From Micrococcus sp. (GTDB taxonomy: Bacteria > Actinomycetota > Actinomycetes > Actinomycetales > Micrococcaceae), in contig NZ_JAUNHR010000008.1 of NCBI RefSeq assembly GCF_030523875.1, positions 1-44,959 on the forward strand: a DNA stretch of 44,959 nucleotides, written 5' to 3'. Below, in pieces: positions 16,643-24,306 of the stretch. The notes under the pieces were generated by a model. It saw nothing but the letters and a program-made list of their open reading frames with translations. It had not been told where the DNA came from and did not search any database. A program made the position numbers and the translations under genes. The first letter of the stretch is position 1; every line of letters starts with the position of its first letter.

Positions 16643-16697
16643 CGCGTGTTGCGTCAGCGAAAGACTGAGCCGTGGGCGTGTTGCGTCGGCGAAAACG
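16643..16697. repeat. two copies of the periodic repeat upstream of the AztD gene
   Basis: GCGTGTTGCGTCAGCGAAAG (from 16643) and GCGTGTTGCGTCGGCGAAAA (from 16676), 33 nt apart, match the repeat at 15047-15103 read on its minus strand. They end about 12 nt before the -35 element of the next gene. Confidence 0.7.
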
Positions 16698-16708
16698 GGA
16701 GGGGGAAG

Positions 16709-16760
16709 TTGAGAACTGTTCGCAGAAGTGTTTATTGTGAACCAGTCGCAATTGTTCACA
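16709..16760 (+). promoter_or_regulatory. promoter and inverted-repeat operator of the AztD-like gene
   Basis: An AT-rich island in a GC-rich background. TTGAGA (16709-16714) and TATTGT (16733-16738), 18 nt apart, form a sigma70-like promoter. A perfect inverted repeat TGTGAAC (16736-16742) and GTTCACA (16754-16760), 11-nt spacer, overlaps the -10 element and the likely transcription start. A smaller GAACTGTTC palindrome lies at 16713-16721, also between the promoter boxes. Zinc-responsive control (Zur) is plausible from the downstream gene but the site does not clearly match a Zur consensus. Confidence 0.55.
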
Positions 16761-16780
16761 CCCATCCGACTGGAGACCCC

Positions 16781-18355
16781 ATGACCCCGCGCCCCCAGCG
16801 CCGCTCCCGCCTTGCCGCCTCCTCCTTCACCGCCACCCTCGCCGCCGCGGCCATCGCCCTCACGGCGTGCTCCGGCGGGACCGCCGGGCAGGGCAGCTCC
16901 TCCGCTCCGGCCTCCTCCGGCCCGACGACGGCGGCCGGGTCCGCCTCGTCCGCCGCCGGCTCGGCCGGGGCCTCGGACCAGGCCGCGGCGAGCGATCCGG
17001 CGGAGGCGGGGGCGTCGTCGTCGGCGTCCGGTGAGGTGCAGGCCGCGTCCTCCGTGCCCGAGTCCGACTGGGTGGACCCGACGAAGGCCACCGAGGTGGC
17101 CACCGTGACCCCCCGCGTGCTGCTCTCCCACGAGGACGGCCTGACCCTGCTGGACGCGGAGACCGGCGAGGTCGTGAAGGACCAGCCCGCCCCCGGCTTC
17201 AAGCGCCTGTCCAACGCCGGCAACGGCAAGGACGTCATGGTGATCACGGGCAACGGCTGGGAGGTCTTCAACGCCGGCATCCAGGCCAAGGCGCACGGGG
17301 ACCACTTCCACAACTACGAGTCCGAGCCGGGCATGACCGGCGTGACCTTCCCCGGCGACCACGCCGGACACGTGGTGACCCACAACGGGCAGACCACCCT
17401 CTTCGCCGACGGCACCGGCGCCATCCAGACCTTCGACTCCGCCCACCTGGACAAGGCCACGCGGGACCTCATGCCGGTCATGGAGGAGAACACCACCGAC
17501 GACCCGCACCACGGCGTGGCCCTCGAGCTGGCGGACGGCACCCTGTTCACGACACAGGGCACCGAGGAGTCCCGGAACGTCGTCCAGGTGGTCGACCGTG
17601 AGACGGGCGAGGTCAAGGCCGAGACCGACGACTGCCCCGGCTCCCACGGCGAGGCGGCGGCCCAGCCGAACGCGTCCGGCGACGTCGTGGTGATGGGCTG
17701 CGAGAACGGGCCGATCGTGTACCGGGACGGCGAGTTCCACAAGGTGGATGTCGAGCCGGAGTGGCAGCGCTCGGGCAACCTGTTCGGCCTGCACGACTCG
17801 CCGATCGTCCTGGGCGACTACAAGGTCGAGGAGGAGCCGGAGGAGGCCGTCGAGCGGCCCACGAAGGTGGCGCTGATCGACTCCCGCACGGACGAGCTGA
17901 CCACCGTGGAGCTGGGCTCCTCGTACTGGTTCCGCTCCCTCGGCCGCGCGGCGGACGGCTCCGGCGTGGTGCTCACCTACGACGGCGAGCTCAACGTGAT
18001 CGACGAGGAGACCGGCGAGATCACCGCCGAGCACCCCGTGATCCAGCCCTGGAAGGAGAAGGACGAGTGGCAGGAGCCCGGTCCGATCCTGAAGGTCGCC
18101 GGGAACACCGCCTACGTGACCGACGCCGAGAACAAGAAGCTCGTGGCCGTGGACCTGGAGACCGGTGAGAAGGTCCTCGAGGAGGACCTGGAGTTCGCGC
18201 CCGTCGAGATGGCCGTGGTCACCGGCGAGCCCGAGTCCGTGAAGCCCGAGGAGGGCGACGACCACGCCGACCACGAGGACCATGAGGGCGAGGCGCACGA
18301 CGACGACGGCCACGAGGGCGAGTCCTCGGACGAGCACGAGGGCCACGACCACTGA
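16781..18355 (+). CDS. aztD: AztD-like zinc metallochaperone lipoprotein
   Basis: A 524-residue secreted lipoprotein: basic N terminus, hydrophobic stretch and lipobox LTAC (Cys at about residue 30), then a Ser/Ala-rich linker to about residue 95. The body is a beta-propeller-like repeat domain with HEDGLTLLDAETGEVV, GDHFHNYESEPGMTG, PGDHAGHVVTHNGQTTLFAD and DCPGSHGEAAA, resembling the AztD family that hands zinc to the AztC binding protein. The C terminus (about 494-524) is a His/Asp/Glu-rich metal-binding tail with repeated DHEDHEG-like units; in AztD as I recall it, the His-rich segment is N-terminal. No aztABC transporter genes are in this window. The ATG at 16781 follows a visible promoter. 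Confidence 0.75.
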   Translation: MTPRPQRRSRLAASSFTATLAAAAIALTACSGGTAGQGSSSAPASSGPTTAAGSASSAAGSAGASDQAAASDPAEAGASSSASGEVQAASSVPESDWVDPTKATEVATVTPRVLLSHEDGLTLLDAETGEVVKDQPAPGFKRLSNAGNGKDVMVITGNGWEVFNAGIQAKAHGDHFHNYESEPGMTGVTFPGDHAGHVVTHNGQTTLFADGTGAIQTFDSAHLDKATRDLMPVMEENTTDDPHHGVALELADGTLFTTQGTEESRNVVQVVDRETGEVKAETDDCPGSHGEAAAQPNASGDVVVMGCENGPIVYRDGEFHKVDVEPEWQRSGNLFGLHDSPIVLGDYKVEEEPEEAVERPTKVALIDSRTDELTTVELGSSYWFRSLGRAADGSGVVLTYDGELNVIDEETGEITAEHPVIQPWKEKDEWQEPGPILKVAGNTAYVTDAENKKLVAVDLETGEKVLEEDLEFAPVEMAVVTGEPESVKPEEGDDHADHEDHEGEAHDDDGHEGESSDEHEGHDH

Positions 18356-18370
18356 TCGTGTGACGAGACT

Positions 18371-18409
18371 CCGGCCGTTCCGCGCTCGTGGGGAGCGCAG
18401 GACGGCCGG
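18371..18409 (+). terminator. hairpin terminator after the AztD-like gene
   Basis: Stem CCGGCCGT/ACGGCCGG (18371-18378 with 18402-18409) continued by CC/GG and GCGCTC/GAGCGC, with single-base bulges and a 5-nt loop. It starts 16 nt after the stop codon. Confidence 0.7.
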
Positions 18410-18460
18410 TGCCGGGGATGTCGTGGGGACGTCCCGGGCGGGCGCCCGAGGGTGCCGCAG

Positions 18461-18493
18461 GCGGGGGCCGTGTCGTGGGGACGCGGCCCCCGC
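18461..18493. terminator. second hairpin in the aztD-SGNH intergenic region
   Basis: Perfect 10-bp stem GCGGGGGCCG/CGGCCCCCGC (18461-18470 with 18484-18493), extended by GTC/GAC. It lies between two convergent genes and could terminate either. Confidence 0.5.
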
Positions 18494-18534
18494 CGTCGTG
18501 CGTGCGGGGGGCCCGCGTCCGCCAACTCCCATCG

Positions 18535-18595
18535 GGTCGACGTCCCTTCGCAGGGTCGCCCTGGGTCAGGGCGATCCTGCGAATCCACGTCGACC
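18535..18595. repeat. 61-nt near-perfect palindrome
   Basis: Arms of 29 nt (18535-18563 and 18567-18595) with a 3-nt loop: 9 bp paired, a 3x3 internal loop, 8 bp paired, one G-T pair, 8 bp paired. It lies 28 nt downstream of the minus-strand SGNH gene. It may be its terminator or a REP-like intergenic element. Its sequence differs from the 71-nt element found later in the window. Confidence 0.75.
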
Positions 18596-18622
18596 GGACG
18601 CGGCGCGTCGCCGGCGCATGCC

Positions 18623-19291
18623 TCAGCGGAGCGCCCGGCCCCCCACCTGCCGGAGCACCTCGGGGGTGATCGCTGCGGCCCAGTCCTCGTAGCCGGCGCC
18701 GTTGGGGTGGAACAGGTCGCGCGCGAGGCGGCTCACCTGGTGCTTCAGGTTCCGCCGCCGGGTGGCCGTGTGAACGTCCGCGACGCCGAGCCCGTGCCGC
18801 GCCGCCACCCGCCGCACCACCGTGTTCGCCCGGCGCACGCGGGCCTCGAACGGCGGGATGCGGAACGTCGGGACCAGGCCCAGCGTGGCGCCGGCGGGCA
18901 GGGCGCGGGCGATCGCCTCGAGCGGCTCCTCGAACGCGGCCTCGCGGAACCGCCAAGCCCAGGTGACGTCGTTGCCGCCGACGACGCACGTCACCGCGTC
19001 CACCCCGCTCGCCGGCATGAGGGGCAGCTGGTCGGCGAGCACGTCCTTCGCCATGGCCCCGGACACGGCGAGGTTCACCACGCGCACGGGCCGGCCGGTC
19101 TCGGCGGCCACCCGCTCGGCCACCTGGGCCACGTACGTGCGCTCCACGCTCTCGGCCCCGATTCCGACGGCGGCCGAGTCGCCGAGAACCACCCACGTGA
19201 GGGCGTCGGGGTCCTCGTGCGCGGCGAGGGCGTGCCAGTGGGCGCGGTAGTCGGCGTCGTGCTGGGCCTGCCAGCCGGTGGGGGAGGGCAT
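18623..19291 (-). CDS. SGNH/GDSL-family hydrolase
   Basis: A 222-residue esterase/lipase-type enzyme without signal peptide. Seen: block I VVLGDSAAVGIGA with the nucleophile serine in GDS, an oxyanion Gly in LAVSGAMAKDVL, block III VGGNDVTW, and block V DLFHPNGAGYEDWA with the catalytic D-x-x-H pair. The start at ATG 19291 (PSPTGW) is chosen over an in-frame ATG at 19315 because the latter overlaps the upstream gene's end. The substrate is unknown. Confidence 0.85.
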   Translation of the reverse strand: MPSPTGWQAQHDADYRAHWHALAAHEDPDALTWVVLGDSAAVGIGAESVERTYVAQVAERVAAETGRPVRVVNLAVSGAMAKDVLADQLPLMPASGVDAVTCVVGGNDVTWAWRFREAAFEEPLEAIARALPAGATLGLVPTFRIPPFEARVRRANTVVRRVAARHGLGVADVHTATRRRNLKHQVSRLARDLFHPNGAGYEDWAAAITPEVLRQVGGRALR

Positions 19292-19301
19292 GCGCGCCAG
19301 G

Positions 19302-20186
19302 CTACCGGCCGCCACCGGCGCGGGGGGCTCGGCCGGAGATCCACACCAGCAGCGCCCCGGCCACGGACACCAGCACGATCCCGGCCCACGCGCTGAGCGA
19401 GATGACCTCGCCCATCACCACGGCGCCCACGAGCGAGCCCATCACCGGGTCGATGCTGAACAGGGTGCCCACCACGCGCGCCGAGGAGATCGCCGCGGCC
19501 ACCGTGTCCACGGTGTAGGCCAGCACCACGCCGATCAGCGCGGAGAACGTGAGCATGCCCCATTGCGGCGCCGTGACGTCCGGCAGCCGCGGCAGGCCGA
19601 ACGGCAGGGAGGCCACCGCGGCCACGGTGACGGACAGCGCCAGGCCGGCCAGGCCGTCGTCGTCCTTGCCGACCTTCTCCGCGAACACCGTGTACAGCGC
19701 GAAGAAGAACGCCGCGGAGAGGCCGAACGCGTAGCCGATCAGGTCGAAATAGCCGGACGGGCCCGCGATCAGGACGACCCCGCCGAGCGCCAGCAGCGCG
19801 CACAGTCCCTCCTGGAGATGGCGCGAGGCCAGCAGGGCGACGGCGCACGGGCCCAGGAAGTCCAGGGTCACGGCCACGCCGAGGGGCAGCCGCTCGATCG
19901 CGGCGTAGAGGCTGAGGTTCATGGCGGCCATCGCCACGCCGTAGACCACCACGCCCAGCCAGGACTGCCGGGTCCGCCCACGCAGGCGCGGCCGGAACAT
20001 CACCAGCAGCACGACGGCGGCGATCACCATGCGCAGCGAGCTCACTGCGGCGGGGCCCAGGGCGTCGAACATCCCGGCCGACGCCGCGGAGCTGAGCTGG
20101 ATGCCCAGGGACCCGACCAGGATGAGCCCGGCCGCCTTCAGGACGGCAGAACGGGAGAGCGCGGGCGGTGCGGCGGAGGCGGGCAT
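19302..20186 (-). CDS. EamA/DMT-family exporter (RhtA-like)
   Basis: A 294-residue membrane protein with about ten transmembrane helices forming two EamA repeats. Characteristic segments are SSLRMVIAAVVLLV, YAAIERLPLGVAVTLDFLGP in the first half and AYTVDTVAAAISSARVVG in the second. The RERLPLGVAV-like stretch is typical of the RhtA/RhaT-like group that exports amino acids or small metabolites. The ATG at 20186 is preferred over an upstream in-frame start at 20255, which would run toward the neighbouring pseudogene. Confidence 0.85.
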   Translation of the reverse strand: MPASAAPPALSRSAVLKAAGLILVGSLGIQLSSAASAGMFDALGPAAVSSLRMVIAAVVLLVMFRPRLRGRTRQSWLGVVVYGVAMAAMNLSLYAAIERLPLGVAVTLDFLGPCAVALLASRHLQEGLCALLALGGVVLIAGPSGYFDLIGYAFGLSAAFFFALYTVFAEKVGKDDDGLAGLALSVTVAAVASLPFGLPRLPDVTAPQWGMLTFSALIGVVLAYTVDTVAAAISSARVVGTLFSIDPVMGSLVGAVVMGEVISLSAWAGIVLVSVAGALLVWISGRAPRAGGGR

Positions 20187-20297
20187 GGGGGAGAGTCTCC
20201 GGGACACGGAAGGGGGGGCGGGCGTGTGACTGATTGCGGCGGGCCCCCAGCACACGTCGAGGCGCCGCCACCGATCGCGCCGGTCATCGCGCCCGGC

Positions 20298-20699
20298 CCG
20301 TCCGCGCCGACCACGAGGTCCGCCTCCAGGACGGTGTCCCGGCCCGCCTCGTCGGTGAGGGTGAGACGGCCGCCCTCGGCGTCCGCCGCGGTGACGTGAA
20401 CGCCGGTGTGCACCACGTCCCCGGGCAGGGGTGCTTGGAGGATCTCGTGGAGCTCTGCGCGGGTGAGGAAGAGGGTGCCCGAGGCCACTTCGGGCGGGGT
20501 GCGGGTGAGCCAGCGGCGGCGGGGATCTCGCTGGCCGCTCTCGACAGCGGGCTGGCGGCGCAGCAGCGGACCCACGGCCGGCCCGTAGCCGAGGCTCTCC
20601 AGGGCGGTCACGGCGTTCGGGGCGAGGGAGATCCCCGCGCCGACGACGGCGACGCGCAGCCGGGCGGGCAGGGCGGCACGATCGCGGGGTGAGGACATG
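20298..20699 (-). pseudogene. decayed FAD-dependent monooxygenase
   Basis: The reading frame begins MSSPRDRAALPARLRVAVVG and then AGISLAPNAVTALESLGYG. In this flavin monooxygenase family the N-terminal GxGxxG segment (VVGAGIGGL...) is followed some 30-40 residues later by a second GAGISLAPNA. Here the two GAGI segments are fused, so most of the FAD Rossmann beta-alpha-beta unit is missing. The middle (RDPRRRWLTRTPPEV, FLTRAELHEIL, GDVVHTGVHV) is still recognisable. The frame breaks just after DLVVGADG, where the C-terminal catalytic half (about 230 residues) is absent. It therefore cannot bind FAD properly. Confidence 0.75.
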
Positions 20700-20774
20700 G
20701 GGAGACTGAACGCGGATCCAGGGCCGATGTCAACGACGCCGGGGTGAGTCACGGTGGGTGGATACGCTGGCTCG

Positions 20775-21251
20775 ATGACGTACTCCGCAGTGCACGACGA
20801 CGGCCTCGCGCCGCGGCCCGGTGTCCGGCCCACCACCTCCTCCGAAGGACCGCACCGTCAGCTGGATCAGCAGTCCGCGCCTGAGCTGTGGGGCAGACTC
20901 GTGGCGGAGGTCTTCGCGTTGGACGGTGTCGAGGAGGGCCACAGCGCTGTCTCGCCGGCGCCCTCCCGCGCCGTCCACCTCCGGGATGTGGGTGAGGAGC
21001 GCTCACCGGAGACGAACCTTGCACCGGGCCGCCGACTCGAACCCGTGCACCTGCACGGCGTCACCGACACCTCGATCCATCTGGTGCTGCCGCCCGACCG
21101 GGGGGTGCGGCTCACTGAGCTCGGGTGGGCCGAACCGCACGGGTACGCAGATTCCGGGACGGAGTGGATGGTCTACGGGCCGCGGGATGAAGCGGAACTG
21201 GAGGTCGCCGTCGGGATCATCCGCGAGGCGCTCGCCTTCGCGCGGGGGTGA
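20775..21251 (+). CDS. luciferase-domain (DUF5519-like) protein
   Basis: A 158-residue soluble protein. After a variable N terminus (to about residue 35), LWGRLVAEVFALDGVEEG, PSRAVHLRD, DTSIHLVLPPDRGVRLTELG and WMVYGPRDEAELEVAVGIIR follow the order of the small 'luciferase domain' family (DUF5519), common in actinobacteria and of unknown activity. An in-frame ATG at 20754 exists; 20775 is preferred as closer to the usual length. It converges on the propeller gene with only 6 nt between the stops. Confidence 0.65.
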   Translation: MTYSAVHDDGLAPRPGVRPTTSSEGPHRQLDQQSAPELWGRLVAEVFALDGVEEGHSAVSPAPSRAVHLRDVGEERSPETNLAPGRRLEPVHLHGVTDTSIHLVLPPDRGVRLTELGWAEPHGYADSGTEWMVYGPRDEAELEVAVGIIREALAFARG

Positions 21252-21257
21252 GGCACC

Positions 21258-22304
21258 TCAGCCGGCGTCGAACTCGAGCCGAGTCACCGAGAGGTACCAG
21301 TCGCCGAAGGGGGGAGGCGGAAGCCGCCGTTCGCGCAGTCGGCGGCGCGCCTCGGTGAGCCAGCGGGGGCGCAGGTGGCGGCCGGAGACGAACACGGTCA
21401 GCGCCTGATCGGTGAGTGCGGCGATGCTTGGACCGTAGACCCCGGCCCCCCGCCAGGCGGGGGCGGTCTCGTCGTGGGTCAGCAGCGGGCGCAGATTCGC
21501 GTGCCACTGGGTGCGGTCCCCAGGGTCGGAGGACCACGAGAGCCAGAGCCCCTGCGGTGCCGCCTCCGCGTGCGGGTCACCCGCGAGGACCATGAGCCAG
21601 CCGTCCCGCCACGGCCGCACGTCCGCGTCGAAGAAGTCGTGCCGCGCGTCGAAGAGCTCCAGCGGATCGCTCCACCCCGTCAGGCCGTCCTCGCTCCATG
21701 TATACCGGATGCGGTAGTCCGGCGCCTGCCCCCGGGGCGGGTCCGCCACGAAGGAGAGGAACCACAGGTGCCAGCGCCCGTCCGCGTATCGGACGCAGGG
21801 CTCCAGGACGCTCGGCCGCTCTGCGTCGCCGCGCAGCACCGGCGTACCACGCCGCCACCACCCGCCGTCCGGCGTCTCCTCCAGGACCCCGACGGCGTAG
21901 GTGCGCGGGGTGCGCACGAGTCGGTCCAGGCCGGTGTAGTAGACACGCCGCACCGGCTCTCCGCCCGCTCCCACGCCCTCCGTCAGACAGGGGGATCCCA
22001 TGCCGGCGGAGTCGAACGCCCAGCGCGGGGGGCGGGCCAGCGGCACCGCGGTGCCCCAGGGGCCACGGGTGCGCACGCGCCACGGGGCCTCGTGGGCATC
22101 GCGCCCGGGTGGGAGGTCTGCCTGCACCAGCCGTACGCGGAAGCGGTTCTCGAACGCGCCGAGGAGCATGGTCCACCGCTCGTCCGTGCAGGACACCTCC
22201 GGATCCGTGACGGCCAGGAGGTTCCAGGCCCCTACGCCCGGCGCGCGCAGGTTGTCGAAAAGGACGGTCTCTCGGGCGGGGCCGGCGGCCCAGGGGAGCG
22301 GCAT
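21258..22304 (-). CDS. five-bladed beta-propeller glycosidase-like protein
   Basis: A 348-residue cytosolic protein (no signal peptide) of the GH43/GH32/GH62-like propeller superfamily. Repeated blade signatures are visible: CTDERWTMLLGAFENRF, VRRVYYTGLDR, LEPCVRYADGRWHLWFLSFV, IRYTWSEDGLTGWSDPLELF, FDADVRPWRDGWLMVLAG, and WRGAGVYGPSIAAL. Candidate acidic residues are the Glu of VLEPCV and the Asp of FDADV. I cannot name a substrate. The ATG at 22304 is chosen; the longer open frame upstream is low-complexity and overlaps the VOC gene. Confidence 0.6.
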   Translation of the reverse strand: MPLPWAAGPARETVLFDNLRAPGVGAWNLLAVTDPEVSCTDERWTMLLGAFENRFRVRLVQADLPPGRDAHEAPWRVRTRGPWGTAVPLARPPRWAFDSAGMGSPCLTEGVGAGGEPVRRVYYTGLDRLVRTPRTYAVGVLEETPDGGWWRRGTPVLRGDAERPSVLEPCVRYADGRWHLWFLSFVADPPRGQAPDYRIRYTWSEDGLTGWSDPLELFDARHDFFDADVRPWRDGWLMVLAGDPHAEAAPQGLWLSWSSDPGDRTQWHANLRPLLTHDETAPAWRGAGVYGPSIAALTDQALTVFVSGRHLRPRWLTEARRRLRERRLPPPPFGDWYLSVTRLEFDAG

Positions 22305-22432
22305 GGCACAGGCCCCTCCATTCCGGCTGCGGGGGACAGGATCGCAGGCCGCCGACCACCCGGCGGTCCGCGGGGTCGAGGGTCGACGGTCCCCGGCGGC
22401 CCCCGCACTCCGCGGCCGGGCGGGATCCCCAC

Positions 22433-22846
22433 TCACGCCACGAAGATGCAGAACGGGTGGCCGGCCGGGTCGGCGTACACGTAGAGCCGCTCCTCGGGGT
22501 CCTCGGACTCGTCCCGCAGGAGCCGCGCCCCGAGCCCGAGAGCCAGGGTGTGCGCGGCGCGCAGGGACTCCACGTCCGGGACGGTGAGGTCCAGGTGGGC
22601 CTGCATCGGGATCTCGGGAGAGGGCCATGTGGTGGGGGTCAGCTCGTCCGTCTGCTGGAAGGCCAGGACCCGGCGGCCCTCGTGGTCCAGCAGGACGAGC
22701 CAGTCGCCGTCGTCGGGGGTGCCGTCGGCGGGCGGCTGGTCGCCCTTGCGGTAGCGCAGGTCCAGGAGCCGACGGTAGAACTCGGCGAGCGGGCGGATGT
22801 CGGTGGCGTCGAGGACGACCTGCTGCAGCACTGGACCGGTGACCAT
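22433..22846 (-). CDS. VOC-family (glyoxalase-like) protein
   Basis: A 137-residue protein with two betaalphabetabetabeta modules: VLQQVVLDATDIRPLAEFYR at the N terminus and MQAHLDLTVPDVESLRAAHT in the second half, ending YVYADPAGHPFCIFVA. The E/H ligand pattern is only partly kept, as in the many small VOC proteins of unknown substrate in actinobacteria. The gap to the propeller gene is 128 bp with nothing else evident. Confidence 0.85.
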   Translation of the reverse strand: MVTGPVLQQVVLDATDIRPLAEFYRRLLDLRYRKGDQPPADGTPDDGDWLVLLDHEGRRVLAFQQTDELTPTTWPSPEIPMQAHLDLTVPDVESLRAAHTLALGLGARLLRDESEDPEERLYVYADPAGHPFCIFVA

Positions 22847-22899
22847 GCCCGCACGCTAGCAGGGGGCCACGGTGAAGGGCAGGGGTCAGGATCGGCCCG

Positions 22900-23739
22900 T
22901 CAGGCCGCCCGCGCGCCGGCCACTCCGCGCCCCGCCCGCCCGGACCGCACCGGCGCGGTGCGGCGGTACCAGTCCAGGCAGAAGAGGGCGATCAGCACCA
23001 GGTCGATGTAGTCGCCCCCGTAGTACATGAGCTGGGCGCCGGCCTGGGCCTCCGCCGCGCCCACACCCGCCGGCGGGTGCGCGTAGACGTGCTTGGACAG
23101 GATCGCGTGCAGCGCGAGGAACGCCACGAGCACGCCCGCCCGCAGCGGGTGACCGCGGGGGTGCGGCGCCGGGTCCGCCTGCAGGATTGCGGCCGTGAAC
23201 ACCCATCCGGCCAGCAGCACGTGCAGGTGCACCACCAGATGCCCCACCGCGGAGGCGTGCATCCAGGCGTGCACGGGGGTGGTGTAGAGCAGCCACAGCC
23301 CGCCGATGTTCAGGATCGCCGCCACCACCGGGTGCGACACCACCCGCACGTACGGCGTGGACAGCACCCGGGACAGCCGCCGCGCCCACGCCACGGGCAG
23401 GCCCCGCAGGGCCACGGTCACCGGCGCGGAGAGCACCAGCAGCAGCGGGGCGAGCATGCCCAGCAGCAGGTGCCCCCACATGTGGGCCGTGAAGTCGTGG
23501 TGGCCGAGCACTCCCAGCGGGCCCACCGCCACGACGCCGGCCACCACCCCCGCCGCCGCGCTCAGGGTGCGCGCGTCGGACCAGGCGCGGCCCCGGCGTC
23601 GTCCGGCGCGGACCAGCAGCACGTACAGAACCAGGAAGAGGAGCAGTCCGCCGCCGAGGACGACGCCGGCCAGCGGGAACGGGGCGCTCGTCGCCTGGGC
23701 GCCGAGCTCCGCGCCGAGCCCGCCGGAGTGCTCATGCAC
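22900..23739 (-). CDS. ctaG: cytochrome c oxidase assembly protein, CtaG (caa3-type) family
   Basis: A 279-residue membrane protein with about seven helices. Family features: FTAHMWGHLLLGMLAPLLLV with the conserved M-x-x-H-x-x-L pattern, HLVVHLHVLLAGWVFTAAIL, LHAILSKHVYAH, and YYGGDYIDLVLIALFCLDWY. Thought to help insert copper into the oxidase on the outer membrane face. GTG start at 23739 overlaps the stop of the upstream DUF2243 gene by 8 nt, so the two are coupled. Confidence 0.9.
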   Translation of the reverse strand: MHEHSGGLGAELGAQATSAPFPLAGVVLGGGLLLFLVLYVLLVRAGRRRGRAWSDARTLSAAAGVVAGVVAVGPLGVLGHHDFTAHMWGHLLLGMLAPLLLVLSAPVTVALRGLPVAWARRLSRVLSTPYVRVVSHPVVAAILNIGGLWLLYTTPVHAWMHASAVGHLVVHLHVLLAGWVFTAAILQADPAPHPRGHPLRAGVLVAFLALHAILSKHVYAHPPAGVGAAEAQAGAQLMYYGGDYIDLVLIALFCLDWYRRTAPVRSGRAGRGVAGARAA

Positions 23740-24268
23740 GGGCGGCCGCCCGGCGGGAGCCGCGCCGCCACGCGAGGGTGCCGATCACGAGGAAGGCGAT
23801 CGCGATCGCCATCCACACGAGGTCGTACACGAGGATGTTCTCCACCGGCGGGTACGGGCCGGTGCCGCGCAGCTCGGTGGGGATCACCTCGTACCGGATC
23901 TGGTGGATCCGCAGGAGCTTGTGCTGCACCGTCCCGTCCCAGGCCTGGAAGGCGCCCGCGCCGATCAGCACCGCCGGCCACCAGCGGCCCACCCCGGGAC
24001 CGCCCCGGCGCCGCACGTCCGCGAAGAGGAACAGCCCGGCCACCGCGGCGAACCAGCCGAAGGCGTGGAAGAGCCCGTCCGAGACGAGCCCGACGGCCGT
24101 GGTGGAGCGGTCGTAGAAGTGGTGCCAGTGCAGGAGCTGGTGCAGCACGGTCTCGTCGACGAAGGCGGCCACGCCCACGCCGAAGAGGATCCCGGAGAGC
24201 AGCAGGCGGCGGTGCAGGTCGGGGGCGGCCGTGTCGAGGGGGCGCGTGGCGGCGGGGGCGGTCGACAT
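23732..24268 (-). CDS. DUF2243 membrane protein
   Basis: A 178-residue protein with four hydrophobic helices, first of a two-gene unit with CtaG. Family-typical stretches are FVDETVLHQLLHWHHFYD, VSDGLFHAFGWF, FQAWDGTVQHKLLRIHQIR and NILVYDLVWMAIAIAFLV. The many histidines at membrane edges suggest metal handling together with CtaG (inference). The ATG at 24268 is used; the open frame upstream belongs to other-strand composition, not to the gene. Confidence 0.85.
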   Translation of the reverse strand: MSTAPAATRPLDTAAPDLHRRLLLSGILFGVGVAAFVDETVLHQLLHWHHFYDRSTTAVGLVSDGLFHAFGWFAAVAGLFLFADVRRRGGPGVGRWWPAVLIGAGAFQAWDGTVQHKLLRIHQIRYEVIPTELRGTGPYPPVENILVYDLVWMAIAIAFLVIGTLAWRRGSRRAAARA

Positions 24269-24306
24269 GGTGCCCACGGTAGCCGCCTCTCCGACAAGAG
24301 GGCAGG

